Source: a bacterium
Lineage (GTDB): Bacteria; Zhuqueibacterota; Zhuqueibacteria; Residuimicrobiales; Residuimicrobiaceae
Assembly (NCBI GenBank): GCA_012523655.1
Contig: JAAYTV010000034.1
Location: 1 to 20,409 of the forward strand
Reading direction: 5' to 3'
DNA length: 20,409 nucleotides
Below the pieces are notes generated by a model. The model saw only the letters and a program-made list of their open reading frames with translations. It searched no databases and had not been told where the DNA came from. This document shows positions 7,584-15,923 of the stretch, piece by piece; within the stretch, counting starts at the first letter, position 1; every line of letters starts with the position of its first letter. The position numbers and the translations under genes are program-made.

Positions 7584-7612
7584 TTGCTTGTGGCTCAAGT
7601 TTTTATTATACT
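7584..7612 (+). promoter_or_regulatory. Candidate promoter of the GuaA-like gene
   Basis: TTGCTT (7584-7589), a 17-base spacer and TATACT (7607-7612) stand just after the isoprenoid-synthase stop. Transcription would begin near 7619, giving a leader of about 50 bases. This suggests the next gene is not simply part of the kinase operon. Confidence 0.45.
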
Positions 7613-7667
7613 ATTTTTTTTATATGAATTGAGATCTATGCTGTTAATCCAAGCAGGAGTCTATCCT

Positions 7668-8630
7668 ATGATTGAAGAGATCAAAGCCCGCCAGCTCGAC
7701 ACCGAGCAGTTCATCAAGGAAAAAACCCGTGAAATCCGCGAGATCGTCGGTGACGGCATGGCGCTCAACGCCCTGTCGGGCGGCGTCGACTCGTCCACCG
7801 TCACCCTGCTTGGCTACAAGGCGCTGAAAAAGAGGCTTAAAACCGTTTTTATCGACAACGGCTTGATGCGCGCTCATGAATCGGAGCAGGTGGTCGCGTT
7901 ATTCAAGAAGCTGGGAGTGAAAGTTGAGGTGGTCGATGCGCAGGAAGAGTTTTTCGCTGCGCTGAAGGGGCTTACGGATCCGGAGCAAAAGCGGGAGGCC
8001 ATTACCCAGACCTTTTACAAGCAAGTGTTCGGTCGCATCGTGCGCGACAGCGGCGCCAAGTTCCTGCTGCAGGGCACCATCCTCACGGATGTGGATGAGA
8101 CCGTGGCCGGTATCAAACGCCAACATAATGTCTTTGAACAGCTGGGCATCGATCCCCAGGAGGCTTTCGGCTACCGCATTTTGGAACCGTTGATTCAGCT
8201 GCGTAAGGACGGCGTGCGCAAGCTCGGCAAGACGCTGGGTCTTCCGCCGGCGCTGTTCAAGCGGATTCCCTTTCCCGGACCGGCGCTGGCCGCCCGGGTG
8301 ATCGGCGAAGCCACTCCGGAGCGGATCGAAACCGTGCGTCAGGCGACTGTGATCGTGGAAAAGAGGCTTAAAAAGGTCAAGGCGTTTCAGTACCTGGCCA
8401 TCCTGCACAGCGATCGCGTCACCGGCCTGCGCGACGGCAAACGCGATTTCGGCATGCAAATCGAGATCCGTTGCTGGGACAGCATCGACGCCCGCGTAGC
8501 CTCGCCCACGCGTCTGCCCTACAAAGTGCTGGAGGCGATGGCTGGTGAAATTCTTGATAAAGTATCGGGTGTGGTCAGCGTGACGTATAATATCGCAACC
8601 AAGCCGCCCTCCACCATCGAGGCGGTGTAG
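7668..8630 (+). CDS. Stand-alone GMP-synthase-type ATP pyrophosphatase (GuaA C-terminal half, no glutaminase)
   Basis: A 320-aa protein matching the ATP-PPase and dimerisation domains of GMP synthase. The PP-loop SGGVDSS is at 37-43, followed by FIDNGLMR, GAKFLLQGT, the conserved PFPGPALAARV, and the family end NIATKPPSTIEAV. The N-terminal class I glutamine amidotransferase of the usual ~510-aa GuaA is absent and is not encoded next door. It would need a separate glutaminase subunit, as in archaeal two-subunit enzymes, free ammonia, or a different substrate. I chose ATG 7668 over the upstream in-frame possibility at 7584 because AGGAG sits eight bases before it and a promoter overlaps the longer version. 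Codons are GC-richer than in the kinase operon, so it looks like a different transcription and evolutionary unit. Proteins of this length are often labelled ExsB-like. Confidence 0.82.
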   Translation: MIEEIKARQLDTEQFIKEKTREIREIVGDGMALNALSGGVDSSTVTLLGYKALKKRLKTVFIDNGLMRAHESEQVVALFKKLGVKVEVVDAQEEFFAALKGLTDPEQKREAITQTFYKQVFGRIVRDSGAKFLLQGTILTDVDETVAGIKRQHNVFEQLGIDPQEAFGYRILEPLIQLRKDGVRKLGKTLGLPPALFKRIPFPGPALAARVIGEATPERIETVRQATVIVEKRLKKVKAFQYLAILHSDRVTGLRDGKRDFGMQIEIRCWDSIDARVASPTRLPYKVLEAMAGEILDKVSGVVSVTYNIATKPPSTIEAV

Positions 8631-9187
8631 CTGTGTCCGTGCGAACAAGCGAGTTAAAACCTGATTGGGATATTCCTGGTTTTTTTCAGCAGGAAGAATG
8701 CCGACGGCAGGCTCTGTTGTCATTCACGAGGCGCAAGGCGATGGATCCTTGAACCTGCATGCAGAACGCGCAAAGCGCTCAGGGATCTGACGACGAACGG
8801 AACCTGTGAGAGGAAGGTGAGCAAGTGCGTCGATATATTTCTCGCCCTGCGCTTACACAGAGCACGAGTAGGGACAAAGTATTTCGGGTTCGGAAAGATA
8901 ACAGGGAAGGAGAGCTGCAATACGGTAGCAGAATAGCCGATCACCGCATTGTCAACAACCAGCAAAAGACTATTATTTCTGCACGACTGATTTCCTTTGA
9001 CCTATACAACCACGGATCAGCGTCTGGTGATAACTGCTGCTTCGAGCTGATATAAACAGCTGTCTTCTTCTGCCGGAGTAAAATCAAGCCGTAGCATTTT
9101 TACACTCTTTCTTTCGCAACAGCCTGCCAAGATCCTCCGCTTGAATTTAGTCCATGTTTTTCTGATGCTGCCGGACCTAGCCACTCT
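8631..9187. other. Intergenic stretch between convergent units
   Basis: It separates the plus-strand GuaA-like gene from the minus-strand unknown cluster. Apart from the weak terminator at 8656-8686 I find no recognisable gene. A 76-codon plus ORF from GTG 8825 has an acceptable purine-rich upstream stretch but no motif. Confidence 0.4.
8656..8686 (+). terminator. Possible intrinsic terminator after the GuaA-like gene
   Basis: AAAACC (8656-8661) can pair with GGTTTT (8678-8683), and the T run continues to 8686, 26 bases past the stop codon. The stem is A/T-rich and the loop long, so this is a modest candidate. Confidence 0.35.
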
Positions 9188-10168
9188 TCAAGGTTTGACA
9201 AAAGTGCTGCCGTCCCACAACCAGTTCAACATCGGGGCGAAAACGCTGGCTCCGATCTCGGCTGTATCGTAAAGCTGCTCCAGCTCATCGCCCAGTCTGG
9301 TTTTCCCTGTGATCAAGCCGGTACAGTTGGTCAAACGTGTCCATTCCGTTGACAGGATTGTGACCGGCTCTGGCAGCGGAGCCGGTGAATAAAATCCCGC
9401 GGACGCCAGAATCGGCGCCACAGGCACAAACTGGCCGCCGGTGATTTGGACAGCCCTGCAGGAGCTGCTGTCGCACTTGATCGCGTCCCAATCCGCCGCA
9501 GAGACCGGCACAGAGCCAGGGGCCAACACGCGGGAGGCGATGCGGAACGTTTCTGTAGTGCCGGCGGGTCGCACCAGCGCCAGTGGATCGGCGGCAGGGT
9601 CATTCAAAGCCGCTGCAGGCACCACTTCGAGACAGCGGCCCAGATAGGGCAGCAGATCTGTGGGCGTTGGACCGAGGGAGAGAGCCGGCGGCAGCCGACG
9701 GCCGGATGCGCTCAGCGGCAGCACACAGCCCTGCTCATGCAGCCTGTTCAGTCCCTGCTGTAGTGCTGGATAGAAATCATTGCGCACCATAAACCACAGC
9801 GGAATGGCGCTTTGGCCAGGCCCCTCCGGTCTATCGTTAGCCAGTGGGACCATGCGCAGAGGTGGCTTGGGCGGCGTCCATCCCAACGGCGGATTGGGAC
9901 CGGCCACGCCGAGAATGCCGGCCAGCACCTGTGCCAGCATCTCCTCCTGTTTGAATTCGCGCAACAGATTCAGATAGCCGCCTATCTCGGTGATGTTCTG
10001 CGGCGCCGGAACCCGCGAGCCCACCACATCCCCCTGCAATGCCAACCGACGGAGGAGGATGTTCTGCGCCTCACAAAGATCGGGGTTGTGCGCCTGTTGA
10101 AAAAGCTTCAGCAATGATTCGAAAAAATTCGTTGCCGTCGGATCGGCAACGGTGTCAATATTCGCCAT
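9188..10168 (-). CDS. Unknown 326-aa protein, partner of the 1131-aa protein
   Basis: A convincing gene with SD GGGAGG five to six bases before ATG 10168, but I do not recognise the family. There is no signal peptide or membrane segment. Residues 10-90 look helical (ATNFFESLLKLFQQAHNP, then LLREFKQEEMLAQVLAGIL). A Pro-rich linker follows (GWTPPKPPLRMV), then a mixed domain rich in Pro, Ala and short beta-like stretches, ending in an aromatic tail (MLNWLWDGSTFVKP). Four Cys fall in the second half (CDSSSC among them). It follows the 1131-aa gene by 94 bases on the same strand and is probably co-transcribed. That gap holds two hairpins which could adjust the ratio of the two products. A structural or binding role is only a guess from low catalytic-motif content. 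Confidence 0.75.
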   Translation of the reverse strand: MANIDTVADPTATNFFESLLKLFQQAHNPDLCEAQNILLRRLALQGDVVGSRVPAPQNITEIGGYLNLLREFKQEEMLAQVLAGILGVAGPNPPLGWTPPKPPLRMVPLANDRPEGPGQSAIPLWFMVRNDFYPALQQGLNRLHEQGCVLPLSASGRRLPPALSLGPTPTDLLPYLGRCLEVVPAAALNDPAADPLALVRPAGTTETFRIASRVLAPGSVPVSAADWDAIKCDSSSCRAVQITGGQFVPVAPILASAGFYSPAPLPEPVTILSTEWTRLTNCTGLITGKTRLGDELEQLYDTAEIGASVFAPMLNWLWDGSTFVKP

Positions 10169-10186
10169 GGTCGCCTCCCAGCATCG

Positions 10187-10231
10187 CGGCGAAGTTTCGC
10201 CGGCATAGGATTGGATGAATAGTTGATCCTA
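10187..10231 (-). promoter_or_regulatory. Two inverted repeats between the 1131-aa and 326-aa genes
   Basis: CGGCGAA and TTCGCCG (10187-10193, 10196-10202) form a perfect seven-base stem with a two-base loop. Just upstream in transcription TAGGAT and ATCCTA arms (about 10206-10211 and 10226-10231) can form a second hairpin. Neither is followed by a T run, so mRNA processing or attenuation fits better than termination. Confidence 0.45.
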
Positions 10232-10262
10232 CGTTGATTTGTTACTCTTCTATGCCATGAGC

Positions 10263-13200
10263 CTACTCGGAATCGGATTTTTTCTTTTGATCGCTTTCTT
10301 TGTGTGTCTTGTCCTCTGTGCCTGAAGTGGAATTCCCGGTTGAACCGGCGCCGGTTTTGGCTGCCGATTCGCTTTTTGTTCCGTACACTGCATTGGCGGC
10401 GGTAGAGCCGGCGGTGGGATTGCCGGCATACAGACCGCCGAGAATGTTTCCCGCTGTGGCCAACGCCTGCGCCTGAAATTGGTGGGTGTTCTTCACCGCA
10501 TCCGCCCGCGCCCTGTCCGCATTCTGCTGATCGCCGAGAATGATTTTCGCCAACTGTTCGGCGCCGGTCATGCCGGTGTCAAAGCCTTTTTGCTCCGCGG
10601 CTGTTCTGACCATCGCCTGTAATACGGCTGCATCGGCTCCGGCTGCCGTGGGATTGGCGTTGATGTTGTTGATCAGCGGCTGCAAAGAAGTCAGTGCGCT
10701 GGAAGTCTGCAGCCCTGCGGTAAGAGAAGCGCCGGTGGTGGGCACTTGCACACTGGCGATCTCGGGCGCGCTGTCCGCCGGACTGTCCGCCCAGTGCCAA
10801 AAGCGCGTCAGATCGATTTTTTCCGCAGACGGGCAGTTGCCGAGCACTGCTTCTCCCAGCACGCCGGAGGTCGGCAGTGCGATGACGGATTTTCGCGGCA
10901 AGAAGCCGCTCTTGTGGAACTCTAAAAGGTTGCTTTGTATGGTCGCGTTGTTCAACACCTGATCAGCGACCTGGTATGGGATAAAGAACGGCATGATCAT
11001 CGAGTTGCCGTAAAAGCCCAGAACCCGGTTCTCCACGCAGTTCAGCAGAGGTACATCCTGGGTTTCGTCTTCAATGCCGCCGGCCGGGACTCCGATGGTG
11101 AATCCCTCGAGCATGATCGCCCGTTCTTCCGGCGTCATCGACAACCATATCATTTTCGAATAGTGCACGGTATTGCGCACCACATGCTGCACCATCTGTT
11201 CGATCTCTAATAACTGGGAGTAGCGCAACACCGGCGCCAGCTGGATGGCCGGTATGGGCATCTGATCGGGCGGCAGTTCCTGACGAGACGCTGCAGAAAT
11301 ATAGTTGTGTGCATAGGTCTCTTCCGACACCCCATTCACCGCTCGGATCCTGGCTGAAAAATGCCACACAAAGGGTCCGCCGAGTTCTTGTTCCAGCGTC
11401 TTGGCGGTCAGATGCACGGTGCCGGCGATCATATGATCCGGTGGATTCGCCGGCAACGGAGTGCCGAAAATTTTATTCAGCACATAGACTGCTTGCAGAT
11501 GCGGATTCACCAGGTCATAGTCCAGCTGGCGGAATCGCCGGCTCACTTCAAAGCCGACGATCTCGTTTCTTGCCAAGGAGCAGGGAATGGCCAGGCTTCC
11601 TGAAAGCGTACTGGCATTATTGGCGCGGCGATCACGCAGATACGCCATCAAGGCATCCTGTGTTGGGAACGATTGTTCCGGATCGCCCCACACTTCCGGC
11701 ACTGCGCTGACCGGGCCGGTGAGTTGCACCGGCCCCAGTCGCGTCCCCCTTTTAGTGACCGCACGGACATAAATATCCTCGAACGGTAAAAAGGTACCGG
11801 TGAGATTGAGCTGAATGACATCCTCGGCTGCGCTGCCGGCGGGCTGGAATTGAGCGATGGGATCCCCGGCAAACTGGCGCAGCAGCGCCAGACCGTTCTG
11901 GAAGCGCCGGGGCAGTGTCCGCTCGAGAATGTCGATATGTTTTAGAATCTGGGAGTAGCGGATCAGTATCCCCTGCCGGGTATCCGCGCTCGTTGTATAA
12001 TCCAGCGTCAGCGGTTGGCCCACCGGCAGAAAACGCACGACCGACAACGGCACCAGACAGACCAGTGTGATTCCCTCGACGGTGGTGGACACTTGAAATA
12101 ATCGCTGCACCTCCCAATATTGCAGGGTCAATGCGCGCGTGTGATTGTGGTTGGTGATGACTTTGGTGGTGACGTTGGCCGACTCGGAGGCCATGGCCAA
12201 CCGCATGCTGGTGCGGATGGCCTGGCGCCGTGCGGCGGCCGTCCTTTCCACGCTGGTGTGTACGGTCTCGGCTGCCCGGGATGAATAGCTGCGCTGTCCT
12301 TCCAACCAGCTGGACGATGAGCCGCTTGAAGAGGAGCCCCCGCCGCCAAAGCTGATGATGCCGAGATCAAGCCCGCCGCCCCCGGAAGCGGACGACGTGT
12401 GATACCGGCTGCCGGCCCGTTCCGCTTCGCGGAACGCAGAGCGAAAAGTCGATTCTGTGGAGGCGTCGGTCTCTTGCTCGAATTCGGCGCTTTCCTGCAG
12501 CGACAGGGATTCGATATCACGGACTGCACTCATATCCCGGCGTTCAAAGATGGCCACGCGCTGCTGTTCGCCGGGCGCCAGAGGTAAAGAATAGACCAGG
12601 TCGCCCAGCGTCAGCCCTTTGGGCGTCCACCATTGCGCCATATGAACCAGATAACCGAGGCCGAGGGTGCCTGCCATGGCCACGCTCTCCCAGGGCGAGA
12701 TCTTATTTCCGGATCCCACTCCGACCAATTGATCACGAAAGCCGTCCACGCTGATCGGCTGATCGACCGGTACACGATCCACATAGGTCACCTGAGCGCC
12801 GTGATGATCCTCTGAGAGTGGAAAATAATCGGGAATTGGATAGAAACGCCGGGCATACTTGGGGTCTTTTTGGACAACGACTGGATTAAGGATGCTGGTT
12901 CGCGGTTCAACCAAGCGGATGAAAACCGAATAGGGAAATCGGTCTACGCCGGTATTGCTGAGATAGAGCGAATGACATCCGGCCTCGCCCATGGCTACAT
13001 GGGGTGTAGTCGGTTGTTCCGCGTCAGAATCTCCATGGTCTGGCGCCCCCCCTGCGGATGGAAGCAAGGCCTGCAACTGCCCGACTATGCTCAGCGGCAG
13101 CGGCTCCAGTTCTGTCGGCAAGCGAAGATCACCCGTTAAGCCGTTTGCGGACACGGCGTTTTTATACAGGGTAAGCGTAAGGGTTGTATTGGATCCGGCC

Positions 13201-13658
13201 ACCTGCAGCGTCAATCCGGCGACCGGAAACTTGACATGGCTCGGCAGCGCCAGATCGAATTCGCCGTCCTTATTGCTGATCGCCGTGCTGGCCGGTTGAG
13301 TGCTGATCACAGCGGTCAACTGCAAAAAGGCGGCGTGAGAGCCGTTCGGCTGCACCAAGCGGCCGAACAGATGCGGTGGAAGCCGGCGCACGGCCAGGAG
13401 CTGGCTGATCTCGCTGATGTGCTGCTTGGCCTGCACGAGCTCCAAATGAAAGCGAGTCACGGCATGAATGCGGCTGTTCCACAACACCGTCTCATCGGTG
13501 AGTTTTTGCGCGTTCAGATGATCCAACGCTCTTACGACGCGCCGGGAAGAGAGCAGCTCAGTCCCTTGGGCGGGGAGAGCAGCTGCTGACCGCGCCGATG
13601 TGGTTTGCCCCTTCCGGTTTGCATCAGCTACCGGCTTCTTGGTATTGGATGTCGGCAT
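10263..13658 (-). CDS. Large protein of unknown function with carboxypeptidase-regulatory-like N-terminus and Gly/Ser-rich centre
   Basis: 1131 aa, starting at ATG 13658 behind a strong SD (GGAGGG). No signal peptide or transmembrane span is evident. Residues about 97-190 look like a small beta-sandwich of the carboxypeptidase-regulatory type (LFGRLVQPNG, then SNKDGEFDLALP). A conserved-looking core follows (LTLGDLVYSLPLAPGEQQRV, then AIFERRD). Residues 390-420 are a charged coiled segment, 421-450 are almost only Gly and Ser, and a basic helix precedes NHNHTRALTLQYWEV (503 on). The last ~60 residues are hydrophilic and disordered, rich in Lys, Ser, Thr and Glu. The composition suggests a large assembly or surface scaffold rather than an enzyme. 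It is followed by the 326-aa gene and preceded by a pseudo-receiver and sigma-54 activator that may control it. No family name can be given from sequence alone. Confidence 0.8.
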   Translation of the reverse strand: MPTSNTKKPVADANRKGQTTSARSAAALPAQGTELLSSRRVVRALDHLNAQKLTDETVLWNSRIHAVTRFHLELVQAKQHISEISQLLAVRRLPPHLFGRLVQPNGSHAAFLQLTAVISTQPASTAISNKDGEFDLALPSHVKFPVAGLTLQVAGSNTTLTLTLYKNAVSANGLTGDLRLPTELEPLPLSIVGQLQALLPSAGGAPDHGDSDAEQPTTPHVAMGEAGCHSLYLSNTGVDRFPYSVFIRLVEPRTSILNPVVVQKDPKYARRFYPIPDYFPLSEDHHGAQVTYVDRVPVDQPISVDGFRDQLVGVGSGNKISPWESVAMAGTLGLGYLVHMAQWWTPKGLTLGDLVYSLPLAPGEQQRVAIFERRDMSAVRDIESLSLQESAEFEQETDASTESTFRSAFREAERAGSRYHTSSASGGGGLDLGIISFGGGGSSSSGSSSSWLEGQRSYSSRAAETVHTSVERTAAARRQAIRTSMRLAMASESANVTTKVITNHNHTRALTLQYWEVQRLFQVSTTVEGITLVCLVPLSVVRFLPVGQPLTLDYTTSADTRQGILIRYSQILKHIDILERTLPRRFQNGLALLRQFAGDPIAQFQPAGSAAEDVIQLNLTGTFLPFEDIYVRAVTKRGTRLGPVQLTGPVSAVPEVWGDPEQSFPTQDALMAYLRDRRANNASTLSGSLAIPCSLARNEIVGFEVSRRFRQLDYDLVNPHLQAVYVLNKIFGTPLPANPPDHMIAGTVHLTAKTLEQELGGPFVWHFSARIRAVNGVSEETYAHNYISAASRQELPPDQMPIPAIQLAPVLRYSQLLEIEQMVQHVVRNTVHYSKMIWLSMTPEERAIMLEGFTIGVPAGGIEDETQDVPLLNCVENRVLGFYGNSMIMPFFIPYQVADQVLNNATIQSNLLEFHKSGFLPRKSVIALPTSGVLGEAVLGNCPSAEKIDLTRFWHWADSPADSAPEIASVQVPTTGASLTAGLQTSSALTSLQPLINNINANPTAAGADAAVLQAMVRTAAEQKGFDTGMTGAEQLAKIILGDQQNADRARADAVKNTHQFQAQALATAGNILGGLYAGNPTAGSTAANAVYGTKSESAAKTGAGSTGNSTSGTEDKTHKESDQKKKSDSE

Positions 13659-13745
13659 GGATTCCCTCCAAACGATTCGTTAGGGGACGCACTGACAAAT
13701 GGTCCCTGCGGTGGATAGACGAATCCGCGAAACGGAAGAGCGATC

Positions 13746-14120
13746 TCAGGCGCTGCTCAACAGATGCTCAATACGCTCGATCAACAAAGCTTGGTTGACC
13801 GGGGCTGGAAAAAAATCTTTGATGCCGAGCCGGAATGCCTCATGAAGGAGTTCCTGGTTCGGATGGCCGTTCACCAGCACGATGCAGGTTTGAGGTGAAA
13901 GCTTGATCATTTGCCTGAGGATCGAGAGCGTCTCTTCCGTTTGCTTGCGGACGCACAGAGTGATGATCTGATAGCGGCCCTCTGCGAGCATCGGAGTCAA
14001 GTCTCTTACACCCCTCACCAGTGTAAGAATGCTTTTCTCCGCCAGAGCCAGAGCAATCGGCCCCATTTCAGCGAGATTTTCACAGCAAAGGAGAATCCTT
14101 GCCGACGCTTCAGTCATCAT
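13746..14120 (-). CDS. Free-standing degenerate receiver-domain protein (pseudo-response regulator)
   Basis: 124 aa with the beta-alpha layout and length of a CheY-type receiver and no output domain. The usual acidic pair after strand 1 is CCEN. The phospho-acceptor Asp of strand 3 is gone (QIITLCVRK). The switch Thr/Ser of strand 4 is replaced (CIVLVNGHP), and the invariant Lys before Pro is missing (DFFPAPV in place of the usual KPV). It therefore should not be phosphorylated and probably acts by protein contact. It lies between a sigma-54 activator lacking any receiver and the 1131-aa gene, all on one strand. ATG 14120 or ATG 14117 may start it; the ribosome site is weak (AAAGGG). A -24/-12 promoter sits immediately upstream. 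Confidence 0.78.
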   Translation of the reverse strand: MMTEASARILLCCENLAEMGPIALALAEKSILTLVRGVRDLTPMLAEGRYQIITLCVRKQTEETLSILRQMIKLSPQTCIVLVNGHPNQELLHEAFRLGIKDFFPAPVNQALLIERIEHLLSSA

Positions 14121-14131
14121 GCCCTTTCTCT

Positions 14132-14147
14132 TGCAAAGGCAATGCCA
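14132..14147 (-). promoter_or_regulatory. Sigma-54 (-24/-12) promoter
   Basis: The minus strand reads TGGCATTGCCTTTGCA, matching 14 of 16 consensus positions (TGGCACGRNNNTTGCW) with the exact GG-N10-GC spacing. Transcription would begin about base 14121, next to the receiver gene start at 14120, so the message would be nearly leaderless. A sigma-54 activator is encoded just upstream, which raises the likelihood that the site is used. Confidence 0.6.
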
Positions 14148-14250
14148 GAAAAAACCAAGGGGAAAGGATGCATGGAGGGTCTATGAAAACAATGGATTGC
14201 GTTGATCGCCGCCGGCAGCGGCTACAGGGATGCAACCGCAAAATCATGGT

Positions 14251-14283
14251 AAAAACACCCCGGCCATGGTACAATTACCGGTG
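14251..14283 (-). terminator. Possible terminator of the sigma-54 activator gene
   Basis: On the minus strand CACCGG, overlapping the last two codons, can pair with CCGGGGTG (two-base bulge), followed by five T at 14251-14255. An imperfect but correctly placed hairpin; it would separate the activator transcript from the sigma-54-driven one. Confidence 0.4.
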
Positions 14284-15468
14284 CGAGGCCTTGATCTGAT
14301 ATTTTTGCATTTTTTGATAAAAATTTTTCGCATCAATGCCGGCGATTTTCGCCGCTTGGGCGACAATGCCGTGGGCTCTCTCCAGAGCGGTCTCGAGGTA
14401 ATCCCGCTCAAACCGTTCGATCACCGCTTTTTTGATCAGGCTAAAATTCTGCGTTACCGCCGCTGATTCGCCTGCAGACGGCACGACCGATTCCGGTAGA
14501 TGACGCAGCTCCACCTCCGTATCCTCGGTCATCACGATCGAACGTAGAATAATGTTCTCCAATTCTCGAATGTTGCCGGGATAGTCGTACCGGAGCAAAA
14601 TGTCTTCTGCGCCGGCGTTCAGGCGCAGATTTTCTTTTCCGAGCTGCCGGCCATAGTGATCGAGATAATGCCGGATCAGCAGAGGGATGTCCTCTCGTCT
14701 TTCGCGCAACGGCGGGAGATGGAGGTAGAGAATGTTCAATCGATAATAGAGATCCGCTCGGAACTTGCCGTCCTTGATCATGGATTCCAGATGACGGTTC
14801 GTGGCTGCGATAATGCGGACGTTGCATTTCCTGATTTCGTTGCTGCCCACGGGCGAATACTCCCCGGTCTGTAGAATGCGCAGCAGTTTGACCTGAAGCC
14901 CCGGACTCATCTCGCTGATCTCGTCGAAAAAGATAGAGCCGCCGTCCGCGGTTTCGAACCAGCCCTTTTTGTTTTGCACGGCGCCGGTGAACGACCCCCT
15001 GATGTGTCCGAACAGTTCGGATTCCAATAGTGTTTCCGTCAGAGCGCCGCAATTGAGGGAGACGAACGGTCTGCACCGCCGGCTGCTGTTTTCATGCAAG
15101 GCCCGGGCGACCAGCTCTTTCCCTGTGCCGCTCTCGCCTTCGAGCAACACGGTGGCGTTGGTGTCTGCCACCTGATCGATGAATTTGATGATCCTTTGCA
15201 TTTTGGCGCTGGCGCCGATGATGGCTGGATATTGGCTTGTGCCATGTTTAAGGTCGGCTGTGGTAGACCGGTGGGGCGCCTGTTCGCCTTGGGGACGGGA
15301 TGGAAATATACCATGGTCTTCACTGCGCTCAAAGATCAAGCGATATCGCAAATAGGCTTCGTACAGCTCTGCCACAGTACCTTGGAAGACAGGGGTGGAG
15401 ATGGTGCCGTTCAGCAATTTCCCTGTCGCCGGTTTTCCGTTATCACCATTCAATGGATGCTCGATCAT
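14275..15468 (-). CDS. Sigma-54-dependent transcriptional activator (NtrC-type AAA+ with Fis HTH, no receiver)
   Basis: 397 aa from ATG 15468, chosen over a longer reading because AGGAGG lies five bases upstream. Residues 1-78 are a short, unrecognised N-terminal region. Residues 82-310 are the AAA+ core: Walker A GESGTGKE at 111-118, sigma-54-contact loop GSFTGA at 158-163 (the family norm is GAFTGA), Walker B SIFFDE at 178-183, and the arginine-finger region FRADLYYRLN. The C-terminus (VIERFERDYLETALERAHG, then IVAQAAKIAGI) is a Fis-type helix-turn-helix. It hydrolyses ATP to open sigma-54 promoters from upstream sites. The absence of a receiver, with a free pseudo-receiver next door and a -24/-12 site between them, suggests a split regulatory pair controlling the receiver and the two unknown proteins. 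The Ser in the contact loop is an uncommon but functional-looking variant. Confidence 0.92.
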   Translation of the reverse strand: MIEHPLNGDNGKPATGKLLNGTISTPVFQGTVAELYEAYLRYRLIFERSEDHGIFPSRPQGEQAPHRSTTADLKHGTSQYPAIIGASAKMQRIIKFIDQVADTNATVLLEGESGTGKELVARALHENSSRRCRPFVSLNCGALTETLLESELFGHIRGSFTGAVQNKKGWFETADGGSIFFDEISEMSPGLQVKLLRILQTGEYSPVGSNEIRKCNVRIIAATNRHLESMIKDGKFRADLYYRLNILYLHLPPLRERREDIPLLIRHYLDHYGRQLGKENLRLNAGAEDILLRYDYPGNIRELENIILRSIVMTEDTEVELRHLPESVVPSAGESAAVTQNFSLIKKAVIERFERDYLETALERAHGIVAQAAKIAGIDAKNFYQKMQKYQIKASHR

Positions 15469-15624
15469 GACATCCTCCTGTTGCTGACAGGGGCTTGTGT
15501 CCGGTGATTCAACCACCTGTCGAGCAAGTCTGCTGCGTATGAAATGGAAAGGATGATGCGGCCGGAGTTAGTGATAAAACGGGGATCCACTGGATGCTTG
15601 ATTCTTAAGATGCAATACGACCGG

Positions 15625-15654
15625 CAAAACGTCCTGAAGCGTTTCGACGTTTTG
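15625..15654. repeat. Perfect 9-bp inverted repeat upstream of the activator gene
   Basis: CAAAACGTC (15625-15633) and GACGTTTTG (15646-15654) are separated by 12 bases. It lies about 160 bases before the activator start, inside the leader predicted from the minus-strand promoter at 15924-15952. It may be a DNA-binding site or a leader hairpin. Confidence 0.6.
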
Positions 15655-15923
15655 GGGTTCCCCACATCCCGCCGTCCACAATAGTTGCCACTCTGGTGCT
15701 GACATTTCTAACCCATGAACAGCATACGCGCCTTCATCCTTTTGGTTCAGACGGAAAGGACTTTTGCCGTCGCATGCGGTTCACAGTAAGAGCAGGGAAC
15801 GATTGGGCAACAAGTAAATCGTAGAGGTGATTGAATGGCCGAAGGGTGGAGAGCAAATTTTCGGACTGCCGAATGCTGTACTGCAAGATGATTGCCCAGG
15901 CTGAAAAAAACCTTTATGATTTA

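Noticed and set aside
7584..7667. N-terminal extension of the GuaA-like protein by 28 codons
   Set aside because: The extension is hydrophobic and A/T-rich, overlaps a promoter, has no ribosome site and matches nothing in GMP synthase; ATG 7668 has a good one.
7899..8723. 274-codon minus ORF opposite the GuaA-like gene
   Set aside because: It is the antisense shadow of a well-supported conserved coding region.
8825..9055. 76-codon plus ORF beginning GTG
   Set aside because: No motif and no neighbour context; another ORF overlaps it on the other strand, as expected by chance in a gap.
15469..15516. 16-codon N-terminal extension of the sigma-54 activator
   Set aside because: AGGAGG lies inside this extension, correctly spaced for ATG 15468.
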